Shown: positions 12,307-22,043 of the stretch, piece by piece
Numbering within the stretch: position 1 is the stretch's first letter
Layout: each line of letters begins with the position of its first letter
DNA from: Dryomyza anilis
Taxonomy: Eukaryota; Arthropoda; Insecta; Diptera; Dryomyzidae
Direction: 5' to 3'
NCBI GenBank assembly: GCA_951804985.1
Contig: OX638131.1
Coordinates: 105,978,464 to 106,042,463, forward strand
DNA: 64,000 nucleotides
Program-made: the position numbers and the translations under genes
Notes under the pieces: model-generated
Told to the model about the DNA's origin: nothing
The model's database searches: none
The model's input: the letters and a program-made list of their open reading frames with translations, nothing else

Positions 12307-12400
12307 TTTTTCTCGTATTGTTGAGTAGTGTATTAGATATTTCTTCTCATAACCCGACCAGTTACAAGACTAAAATAATTAGGTTATTTTTTCTAATAGG

Positions 12401-12682
12401 CTCTCTCACCATTTGAGCTGTGCGTGTTATATTTGTACTCAAATTGGTGGGACCTACAGTTTAATGCCGAACGGCGGGTGAGAGCTTTTCATAGGCAATG
12501 TTTTACTCTCGTAGGTTTGCCATTTACTGCCGAGTGGTAGCGTCGCACAGAAAAATGTTTTCTATGAAAAAGATGTTGGCAGTCGCTGGGGATCGAACCG
12601 CGGACCTTTCGGCTCGTAGTCGAACGCCCCAGAGACCTTTCGCTCGTAGTCCAAAGCACTAACCAGACCAGAGCTACCGACG
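12401..12682 (-). mobile_element. tRNA-derived SINE 2 with duplicated anticodon-arm segment
   Basis: Minus strand reads GTCGGTAGCTCTGGTCTGG (A-box region, 12656-12680) and GGTTCGATCCC (B box, 12588-12598), so the head derives from a tRNA with an internal RNA polymerase III promoter. Between the boxes an ~18-bp segment (GACTACGAGCGAAAGGTC) occurs twice, 31 bp apart. The body contains CCGTTCGGCATTAAACTGTA and GGTCCCACCAATTTG, resembling a 3' body I associate with dipteran SINEs (from memory, unverified). Exact ends and target duplication are not clear. Confidence 0.7.
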
Positions 12683-13832
12683 ATATGAATAAACATATGG
12701 TACTTAATTTAGTTACATTTCATTCAAAGTATTAAATTGAAACACTAAGAAAATTATGAAAATTTATCAAAAAATTGCGAAACCTTTTGAGTACAGCGTA
12801 CCACCTGAAATAAAAATGTCTGTGTCACAGCTATGTTTCTTATACATTTTTCTTGTATTTTTATTTTATTTTTTTCTTTTATCCCAAGTCATCCATCGCA
12901 AAAGGTTAACATTCTCAGACGCAATATGTGTGAAACTATTTGCCTCATTTTTTTTTTGTTCTTTTTATGGCGCCTAGTTCGCTGTTCTTTTAAATTGATT
13001 TAAATTTTTTAAATATGCGTAGCGCGGCAGCATATAAAATGCCACACGAAGCACAGATCACTGAACAGCAGCAGTAGCAGTAATAAAAAAATGATATGCA
13101 AAAATATGCTAGAAATAAATAATTGGTTGGCCTGATAATTTGTACATTATGTTTGTGCTACTTGAGAAAATTCTGAAAATTTATTTAAAATGAAAAAGAA
13201 AAACAAGAACAAAAAATGTAATAAGTAAAACAAGAGAATTTCGTTGATCAACAACATGATTGCGAGTAATTGCTGCAGAAATATGGTGCAGATCATATTC
13301 ATTCTAATGCTATTGCTGTTCATGTGCTGTGCATGTTGTTCCTCAGATGTTGCTACTGTATCCAACGCCTTAACATGCAACCAGCAACAGATGCAGCCCC
13401 ACAAACACCGAAGGCGTTTTCACCCAGTAATCCACTTGACCATTTGACCATAGAACATGGCGTATTTAGCGGTTAGTGTTTGTTCTTGTAGTCATTTCTT
13501 CATCAAGCCATACATCGATTACTCAGTCAGTCATGCATTCATGCCTTCAGTCTGTCCGACTGTCGTGCCGTTAGTCAGTGGAGTTGCTGTCTGAGAACTG
13601 ATCGATTGGCGCAGCCACCTGCATCGTCATGAAATTCTAAAATAGAGCAATCGAATTGCCGATTTCTAGTTCATAATTGCTGTGCCAAAACATTTAAAAT
13701 ATTTCTACAACATTTGTTACGTTTGCGGTTGTAGTTGTAGTTGCGGTGTGACGACTTGTAGACGCGACAGCACAGGTGTCGCGTGTCGCCTAACGCGGTC
13801 GCGAGTAGGAAGCATTCGTGTTTTTAGCGAAA
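12683..13832. other. Intergenic with possible transcription start region
   Basis: 12683-13000 is AT-rich without a gene. From 13020 to 13790 composition becomes more balanced. Overlapping ORFs at 13244-13476 (67-68 codons) have no recognisable domain; one is hydrophobic and cysteine-rich near its start (FILMLLLFMCCACCSS), which could be chance. No gene is called, but the TATA-like element at 13033 makes this the best place for an unrecognised first exon or non-coding transcript. Confidence 0.35.
13033..13063 (+). promoter_or_regulatory. Possible TATA + initiator core promoter
   Basis: TATAAA at 13033-13038 is followed 27 bases later by TCACTG at 13058-13063, close to the usual insect TATA-to-initiator spacing. 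In AT-rich DNA such pairs occur by chance, and no downstream gene is recognised. Confidence 0.25.
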
Positions 13833-13834
13833 AT

Positions 13835-14310
13835 TTGCATTTTTATTGAAAAATTTTATTTTTTAGAGAAAGATTTAAATTTTAGTGAAAAATTTTAACT
13901 AAAAATATATTAATTTTTAGTGAAAAATTTAAATTTGAGTGAAAATTTTAATTTTTAGTACAAATTGTATTTATAATGAAAAATTTAATTTTTAAAGAAA
14001 ATTGAATTTTTAGAGAAAAATTAAATTAATAGTGAAAATTAATGATAAATTGAATTTTTAGTGAAAAATTAAATTTTGAGAGAAAAATTGAATTTTTTGT
14101 GAAAAATTGAATTTTTAGTGAAAAATTGAATTTTAAGTGAAAATTAAATTAATAGTGAAAAATTTAATTTTTAATAAAATTTAAATTTCAGTAAAAATTT
14201 GAATTAAAAAATAAAAAAAATTGTACATAAGAAAAACTTGAAATTTTAGTAAAAAATTGAATTTTTAAATAAAAATTAAATTTTTAGTTAAAAATGTAAT
14301 AGTTTGTCCA
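13835..14310 (+). repeat. 19-bp minisatellite, array 1 (degenerate)
   Basis: About 470 bp of diverged units related to GAATTTTTAGTGAAAAATT, with many substitutions and length changes. It has the same orientation as array 3 (58.7-61.2 kb). Clusters of TGTCGC words flank it on both sides (13770-13800 and 14350-14450). Confidence 0.75.
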
Positions 14311-16627
14311 AAAAATTCACCTTATGTTGAATACGTTATGTTAAATTATCGCGTGTCGCATCTTAATCTATCGTTTTATAATTTCGTCAATCACGCAAAG
14401 ATTGTCGCCTGTCGCTCTTTGTGTGTCGCCTCATTCACTATCGTCTGTCGCCTGCCAACTGTGCCACAAAGACTGTGCCTGCAACGCAACTAGAGCAATT
14501 ATAATGTTAAATTGGCATCACACTTAAAAACGTATAAAGCAAAAATAAAATTTTAAATAAATTATATTTTTGTGGTAGCTAAAATTAGCTGCCGTTTTAA
14601 TCATTGGCTCTTGGGTGTTGTTTTGTAGTTTGTGTGCCAGATGGAGCTGCTGCTGCGCATCTGCTTTTTGCATACAGTGGATACAATTGACGATTTTATT
14701 ATAAATAATTTATTGTAAGTCAAAAATACACACTCACATTAATACAGTCTTCAATATTTTATGTATAAATTGTTTAAAAATTAAATCTTTTATTAAACGT
14801 CCACACTAACCATTAACTTAAATATAACTCACCACATTTGCAGTAATCTCATAATATACGCATCACACGTATTGATTTATTGTATTCTATATTTAAATAA
14901 AATCTCCATTTAATCTAACGAAACTCGTCTTAATCCAAAATTCACCCCTCTTACTTAAAAATTAAAATATTATTATATATATGAACTCACCACACTAATA
15001 ATCAATATACTCTAATACTTAACACATAAAATCTCTCAACACTGAAACTTACCATACTGAAAATACACCACATAAAAATCACCACACTAAACTCACCACA
15101 CTAAAATTCACCTGTGTACCACACAAAATTTAAGTACATATAATAAATTTCTAAAAATTATTTTTTTTTGTTTAGCATATTTGTAACTTTATAATTGAAT
15201 ATCATTTTCTAAGGTAAAACGTCCTAATTTCACCCGATTTTGTTTAATGCTTAAAAATAATAAAAATATGTATTTATGAATATCAATAAATGCATATTAG
15301 TTTTCTTGTCTTGAAAATTAAATTTTGAAAATTAAAATTTGAAAATAATATTTTAAGCTTTAAACTAAATAGGGCGGAATTTAATTTTCTAATTTATTTT
15401 TTTATATAAAAAAATATATATATTAATAAAAATGTATAAAACTATTGATTTTTGTGCAATATTGACCATTGTGCAACATGTTTTTATTGCATTAGTTTTG
15501 CTCGTTTGCGTTATGAAAATCATTTAAAATCGCGCCCACACACACACACCAGACACTCCGAAACCGGCCAAGAAGACGTAGAATGTTGCTCATGCGCATT
15601 CAAAATGTTTTTATTTAGTTTTTCCACAACAGCAACAACAACAAAAACTACTACAGCAACACTAAAAACAACACCACCAGCAAACACAACTCATTGGCAA
15701 CGCCACACTTGCAATTTATTCGCCATCATAAATTATTTAATTAGTTCATCTATGAAAGCGAGGCGGCATTCGGGCGCAAATTGATTTCAAATGCATTGCT
15801 TAAGTTCTACCATTTGACTTTGAATGCAGTTGAAAATATTATTTATATGTTGTCTAAATATAGGTTTGTCAAATGAATGCTATTTATTTCTCAGCTATAA
15901 ATTGCAATTAAAACAGTCTTTCGACCAATTCATTATTTGAACTACTTTTTATAATATGCTTAATATTTATACAGACAAATTTTTTAATTAAATTGTTGTC
16001 CTGATTAACAAAAAAAAAATACATTTAAACTAACATGTCATAAATAAATGGAAAATATCATGCTACTAAAAATGTCATGAGATATTTATGGTTTGGTAAT
16101 TTGCTAAATAATTGGTTTGAGACTTTAATAAAAATTCAAATAAAATGGTCTCAGTACAAAAATTAGCCCAGCTAAAATGTTGAGTGTTTAAGCAAAGACT
16201 TTATATCAAAGACTTTATATGTATAAGATCAAAGACTTTATATGTATAAGATGGTTACATTTTTATGGTGGAGTCATTTGTACTAAAGAAAACGAGCCGA
16301 GATGCGGTGATCTGTGACACCCGAATTTGCTGCAGCAAATGTTTTGAACATCCCTGTGTTGTTTAGTACGAAAGAGCAACGACACACTTATTACAATTCT
16401 CTCATTCTTTGCAGCGAGATGAACTTTGCAGCGAGGTCAACGGACAAAATTTGCGCGCCACCGACTCAGCAGCAGCAGCAGCAGCAATTTTTATGAAATT
16501 AAATAATTTTCTTATAGAAAATTGAAATAATAAAACAATTAAAAAAAAAATATGAAAATCAAAAATATATTTATAGAATTTTAATTTTAAGCATAACGCA
16601 ATTCTGATATATTTGCATTTAAACAAT
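14311..16627. other. Intergenic, low-complexity, no gene recognised
   Basis: 14980-15120 has recurrent CACCACACTAAA-like words. 15530-15780 is CA- and CAACA-rich. 16195-16250 holds a short tandem duplication of CAAAGACTTTATATGTATAAGA. (CAG)6 lies at 16466-16485. The 110-codon ORF at 15452-15784 is Thr/Asn/Cys-rich from these simple repeats and is not called. Confidence 0.45.
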
Positions 16628-17055
16628 CCGAACGTTCGTTTGTTCGTTCGTTTATTCGTTCGGCTGTTCGTTCGTTTGTTGGTTTGATCGTTGTTTCGTT
16701 TGATATTCTTTTTTTTTGTTTTTTTTCAGTCCGCCAGTTCGTTTGTTTTTCCGTCTGTCCGTTGCTTTGCTTATTTTTTCCGTCCGTCCGTTGCTTTACT
16801 TATTTTTTCGGTCCTTTGTTCGTTTGCTATGCTTATTTTATTGTTGTTGCTTTTTCAACTGCCGCTGCTTTTGTCATTAATGCAGCAAAGCAGTTCGATT
16901 TCAACAAAATACAAACATTTTTTTTCATAATTTAACATAATTTTACTATAAAATATTATACTAAAAAATTACTATAATATATTTACAACAAATTTTTTCC
17001 GTCCGTCCGTCCGTTCGTGCGATCGTTCGTTCGTTGGTTCGTTCCTTCGTTCGTT
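16628..17055. repeat. TTCG / CCGT simple-repeat clusters
   Basis: Imperfect (GTTCGTTC)n at 16632-16690 and TCCGTCCGT-type repeats at 16750-16800 and 16998-17060. ORFs here encode Phe/Cys/Val-rich low-complexity peptides caused by the repeats. Confidence 0.7.
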
Positions 17056-17154
17056 TCGTCGTACACGCATACATTTAATGTATTTGTGTAAAATGCACCA
17101 ATACGTTCATTGTAATTGCTAATGCTATTGCACATATTTAAAATAGTTCAACAC

Positions 17155-18155
17155 CAAACACAAAAGCCCCAAATCAAAATCCCCAAACACAAACTCCCCA
17201 AACACAAAAGCCCCAAAACACAAAAGCCCCAAACAAAAAATCCCCAAATTCAAAATTCTTTAAATAAAATGAGTTAAATAATTATTAAACACACTTAGCA
17301 AACCAAAGATTGAAAAGTATGGTTTATAATTATTAGAGCCTTAAATTTCATTGCAGTTGAACGTTATTCAGGTCAAATATTTTCCACTTTTTAATTAATA
17401 TCTGTAATATTAATATCATTAATATTAGTAAATTTTTAATTAATTACTATGAAATATGTAAATATTTAGTAGTTGCAGCGAATCTACCACAAATATACCA
17501 TTTTCCATAATGTTTATAGGAAACATCTAATAAGAACTACCAAAATTGTGATGTTTTCAAATTACTTTCAATTTATTTGTATTTACTGCATATTGAAATA
17601 TTGTGACTTATATATTTTCAATATATAATGTTTTCCCTTTGATCAATATTTTTATTGTACCGTTCTGCATTCGAATTTTACTGAACAATTTCTACGCCAG
17701 ATTCTATTTTATCTATCATAGTTTTAAGAATCATCATATATTTTCCCAGTTCTTTTATAATTTGGCATAAGTCTAAGTTTTTTTTTTGCAAACGCTTAGA
17801 TCCATGCATTATTTTATCAATATAAACCGCAATATTGACAAATTTACACAGTAAATAAATAAATTAAACATAAATTGCACCTAATCCTTCAATTAAAGGT
17901 CCGAACAGTGTCTGGCTCTGCTTTGTTCAAGTATAAGTGGGTGGACTTTATCTTTTTCACTTTGACCAATAAAGAAAATTTAACTAACATACCCGAAAAT
18001 TTAGAGAAAATTTCATATTCTGGGGATTTTTGGGGATTTTTATGTATTTCACAATTTAACATTTGGGGCTTTTGTGTTTGAGGCTTTTGTGTTTGGAGCT
18101 TATGTGTTTGGGGCTTATTCAAAACCTTGGGGCTTTTGTGTTTGGGGATTTGAAG
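17155..18155. mobile_element. Foldback-like element with CCCCAAACACAAAAG arms
   Basis: The left arm (~17155-17260) is a tandem run of CCCCAAACACAAAAG-like units. The right arm (~18010-18155) is a tandem run of the reverse complement CTTTTGTGTTTGGGG. About 750 bp of AT-rich DNA without a credible ORF lies between. Inverted arms made of short tandem repeats are the hallmark of Foldback-type elements in Drosophila; the family assignment is inference. No target-site duplication was identified. Confidence 0.55.
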
Positions 18156-18645
18156 CCGCTCCCTATGGTTCAAATTGTACTTTGTGTGTATATATCTTCA
18201 AAACGGTTAAAGGTACCGTTCTTTTGGCGGTGAGTTTTTCTGTAAAGGGATATATATATATTCGATTTTGTAATAAACATATTAAGGTTAAATTTGCCTT
18301 ATTTAGAAAAAGTAACACATAAGTCAATTTGGACCAAAATGGTCCCTTAGTGTATTTGTGACTACATTTTTTCATTATTTTTATGCAAAAGTCACAAACT
18401 AACATTTACAATACGTGTAAGGATAGTCGATACAAAAAATATTACTTTCCTTGCGTATATTTGTCATTATATTGAATTTATTATGTTTTATCGATGTTTG
18501 AATTTATTCGCTAAAAACTGGAAATGTAAAATAGTTATCCTCAATCTTTATTTTTAAAACTCCACGTTCATATATTACGAATTGTATAATAACAATTTTA
18601 GAACTCTGTTTATTTGATCATCACAATTTAATTAAACTCAAAATA
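18156..18645. other. Intergenic, no gene recognised
   Basis: AT-rich DNA with overlapping short ORFs on both strands and no recognisable product. Confidence 0.45.
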
Positions 18646-19348
18646 AACCAGTTGGGAAGGTTAGATGGCATGGGAAATTTTAAAGTAGGTGTAATTATGA
18701 TAGTTAGGATTATCAAAATTATAGTCGGCCGACTATAAATACCCTACACATATGTGTGGTTACCATTCAAAGTGATATATAGGTCACCAGGGTATATAAA
18801 TCCTGAAAATAACTGCAAACATTCAATCGCTGAAGAATTTCCATTCATTTGATACCCGTATTTACAAATGGGTAGGTGTACCGTATTTCGATTTTTTTTT
18901 TTGTGAACCACAAGTATTTTCGCCGGAAAACATTATTATCATGTATTTGAACATGATGTCAATATATATTTGACCAAAAAAGTTTACCTAAGCACGTATA
19001 CATACAAAATTGATCTTTATATGTACATTTTATATGAGGTATTTGAACATAAGTGGTCGGATCATAGGTCACAATGGACCGATCTCGCCAATTTTTTCGC
19101 ACATACAGCGTAGGTATATTAGTAATCAAAGTTATAAGTTTCATTTATTTAGCTCTTCAATTTTAAAAGTAGTAGGGATTTCAACAGACAGACAGACAGA
19201 CAGACGGCAGACGGACATCGCTAAATCGACTCAGGAGGTCATGCTGATCAAGAATATATATACTTTTCCATACCGGAGATGCTTCCTTCTGGGTGTTACA
19301 AACGGCGTACCAAACTGAATATACCCTTTCACTCTTAGTGTAGGGTAT
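18646..19348 (+). repeat. Dispersed repeat family B, copy 3 (near full length)
   Basis: Most complete B copy in this orientation. The left end AACCAGTTGGGAAGGTTAGA is followed by a CGGCCG-centred palindrome (ATAGTCGGCCGACTAT), GGGTAGGTGTACCG, a (CAGA)n block, TCGACTCAGGAGGTCATGCT and the end TTAGTGTAGGGTATAAA. Both ends can form small hairpins. No ORF of note. Confidence 0.8.
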
Positions 19349-19489
19349 AAAAATTATCAATTTCCATACAAATTACCATATTAGGTAGTGTTTTTTTTCG
19401 ACATACTCGGGTTAAATAAATTCATTAATTTCAAATTTTTTTAGAGAAAATGCATACATTTCAAATAGTCCATGTATGTATGTTCTTCT

Positions 19490-20920
19490 GTTGAACTTAC
19501 ACTGATAAAATTAAATTTTATTTGATTTCAAATTAAAAACGAATATTAGTTGAGGACACCGGGACTTTGTTTTTACTTTGAAACGCGAATAGGTCAGATC
19601 AACTCCAAAATGATTCTGTATTTTTTTTTTTAATGAAATATACATATCATATTCATACTTTTACATGGTTTTCAAAAAACTTCCTCCAGAGAATACAAAA
19701 TAAAAATCCTAGTAAGCGTCGAAAATTTGTGAATTCAATAAATTTGTGAAAATCAATGAATTTATTGACTCTTGGTATTCGGTAAGCAGATTATCAAGAG
19801 GTCTAATATTTTGCACAAATTATAAGACTCATAGGTACTAATCACAAACAAAGTTTGAACCAAATCAACAACATTTAAAAATTTAAATGGTCTTCAGACA
19901 TGGAATGCCCCATATATACTTTTTATTTTAGAAAATGTTGGTTCTGGTGGACATTTTTTAATAAAACAATCAAAATTATATATTTTTCCATATTCCTCAT
20001 CCTATGATACCATGTAAAAAAGGTTACAAAAAAAAGTCATACCCTTGCTGTACAGGTAACATTAGAAGTCTCTGTTACCAACGATGAAAAATCCACTTCG
20101 TGCCAATTATGAGCCAAATCCGTACCTTGTTTTTTTTTACTCCAAAAATTCGATATTGATAACGCAGTAAACTTGTAATTGCCGTTAAATTTTAGTATAT
20201 TTATATATTTTGTTATGATAAATCCAGGGGTTAACTTTTTTCCATTTTTTGTTCTATGAGTTTTCGAAAATAGTTCGTTATACCAAAATGAGGAGTCTTG
20301 AAAATCATTTGAACATGCTTTAAGAAGCAATTGCAAAAAGTAGCTAAAAAAAAATAACACGGTTTCCCTATATCAGTTTTATTAAAACGGTAGGTTCCTA
20401 AAACGAGCATAAATAAGATACTTTTATGACTCCCTTTTCTAAGTGCTCCTTAAATACTCTCAAAGATTATGCTTTAATAAAAATCATTTAAGAGGGTGAT
20501 TAAAGCGCTCATAAATAGGACTATTTTTTAGTCAAATTTTGGAGCGCTTCTAAACATTCTAAAATAAGGAACGTTTATTAGTTTATTTGTGAGCACTCAA
20601 AATTTATGATGGCTCCTAAATAACTCATAAATATGACTCTTTTATGAGTAATATTTTGAGTAATATCTGAAAATAGTCTTAAATAAGATACTACTATGAG
20701 TGTTTATTCCGAGGACTTAAAAAACACTGAAAAATGAATCTCCTTTATGAGTCCGATTTCAGAGAGCTCCTAAATTGCCTAATGGAAGTTTTTCAAATAA
20801 TTCAATCAGTTCACTTTGATTTAAACCATTTCAATTGGTATGGAAAACCGATTGTTTACAAATTGTATATAAAATTCAATCAAAATTTGTTTGCAACATT
20901 ACCGATAATACTGAATTTTA
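19490..20920 (+). mobile_element. Family H element, copy 1 (split by ~820 bp)
   Basis: The terminus GTTGAACTTACACTGATAAA and following ~60 bp match the reverse complement of 53555-53620. The next family segment (GGTAGGTTCCTAAAACGAGC) is found only at 20390, whereas in the copy at 53.3-53.6 kb the two are adjacent. So either ~820 bp (about 19553-20372) was inserted here or it was lost there. The 20400-20760 part has recurrent CTCATAAATATGACTC-like words. The 107-codon minus ORF at 20037-20360 lies in the extra segment and has no recognisable domain. Confidence 0.55.
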
Positions 20921-20980
20921 GCTAAAAAAAAAAACTATATAAAAAAAAAAACTTTATAAAAAAATTAAAAATATATTATA

Positions 20981-21083
20981 AAATGATTTAAATTAAATAA
21001 TAAATAAAATTAAAATACTGCAAAAAATAAAATATATTTTTTGCAGTATTTTAATTTTATTTATTATTTAATTTAAATCATTT
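20981..21083. repeat. Perfect 49-bp-arm inverted repeat (hairpin)
   Basis: The left arm 20981-21029 (begins AAATGATTTAAATTAAATAA) is the exact reverse complement of 21035-21083, with a 5-bp loop AAATA. The arms are over 90% AT. Confidence 0.9.
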
Positions 21084-21289
21084 TTATATTATTATTTGGT
21101 GTCATTTAATGTGCCATCCTAATATGCTGCTACATAAACGAATAATCCCGTAAATTTAATTTGGCCACTACTGTTGATTAGCTGATTCATGCGACATCTG
21201 CTGTAGCGTAGCGCAAATCTTTTTGAGGTTTGTGTATTTGATTCACAGGGGTCGCTCAGGTTTATGTATTTGATACCGTTTCCTTTATA

Positions 21290-21502
21290 AAGGGTTTTTT
21301 AACAGGGACGCTACAAAAGTGGAACGACAGGGACAGCAAACGACGCCATTTTTCTTGCCGCTCTTTTGACATTTCTCTTCAGTAAGGTTCGCCATTTCAT
21401 GATGGAAAGATATACGAATTCGAATTTCAGTTACTTTTGTAGCGTCCCTGTTGAAAAACCCTTGAAATAAACTTTTGTAGCGCTCTTATTGAAAAACCTT
21501 TT
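21290..21502. mobile_element. Small TIR element (MITE), AAGGGTTTTT termini
   Basis: AAGGGTTTTTTAACAGGGAC at 21290 pairs with the reverse complement at 21432-21463 (ACTTTTGTAGCGTCCCTGTT...AACCCTT), giving ~30-bp inverted repeats around ~110 bp. A second diverged right end (ACTTTTGTAGCGCTCTTATT) follows at 21471-21502. TTATAA occurs at both outer edges (21285 and 21500), reminiscent of piggyBac targets, but the TIR does not otherwise show that family. Confidence 0.65.
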
Positions 21503-21603
21503 ATAATAAGAGAATCAAATTATATTTATTCATGTCAAAAACTTTACGAGATACGCGAGATACGCACATACAAGGTGAAATGTGTACCCCTAATATAAAT
21601 GGC

Positions 21604-21775
21604 AGAGAAAAATGTCATATTGTAGCAAAGACATAAACCTTCATTGATTGGTTTTGTATCTTGCCGCTAGAAAAGGTTTGTGTACGATCAAATGATATGG
21701 ATCGTTTTTTTCAAAACTGCTTTTATCCGGAACAAAAAATTATTAAAAAAACGCAGCTATTGTATTGTTTCACGC
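21604..21775 (+). repeat. Dispersed repeat family G, copy 1
   Basis: Aligns in the same orientation with 33255-33425: AATGTCATATKGTAGCAAAG, ACATAAACCTT, AAAGGTTTGTGTA, TTCAAAACTGCTTT and AAAACGCAGC in order. No coding capacity. Confidence 0.65.
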
Positions 21776-21945
21776 AGATTTTTTATTTTTTTTATATTAG
21801 TGAACATTTAAATTTTTAGTAAAAATTTGAATACTTCGAGAAACTTAAATTGTTACAACAAATCTTACTATGAATTTATAGAAATATCGTTTAAACAGAA
21901 TAAAGTTGATTATTACAACTAATTTTTTTCCTTTCCTTTAACCTG

Positions 21946-22016
21946 TACACACAGAAAAATCCACTTTTGGCATGAGGTTGGTAGAATGAAAATGTTAGTC
22001 ATCGGTTGGCTTATAC
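21946..22016 (+). mobile_element. Family C MITE, copy 1, left part (split by RTE)
   Basis: Begins TACACACAGAAAAATCCAC and TTTTGGCATGAGGTTGG like the three copies upstream of the chitinase. It is broken at CGGTTGGCTTATAC, which is duplicated on the far side of the RTE insertion, and continues at 25352. Confidence 0.85.
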
Positions 22017-22043
22017 TTACTTACTTACTTACTTAAATGGCCC

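Larger units (their letters stand above)
10488..12340. mobile_element. TIR element F with two nested insertions
   Basis: The left arm (10488-10550 resuming at 10748-10800) and the right arm (11630-11751, reversed) are inverted copies. Matching text includes CAATTCTATATAATTCG, CATGGACATCC, CTCAGTTTTTT and an ATTACGYAACRTTT block, so the terminal inverted repeat exceeds ~100 bp. The left arm is interrupted by a SINE, the right by a family A element, after which F-type sequence resumes (CTCGTATTGTTGAGTAGTG). Solo right-end fragments occur at 39040 and 43440. No transposase ORF is visible, so it is non-autonomous. The right outer boundary is uncertain. Confidence 0.65.

Noticed and set aside
12586..12682. 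tRNA gene on the minus strand
   Set aside because: The head is too long because of an internal duplication and is fused to a SINE body.
13244..13476. Small secreted peptide gene
   Set aside because: Hydrophobic start and cysteines are suggestive, but two overlapping frames are equally open and no family is recognised; kept only as a low-interest finding.
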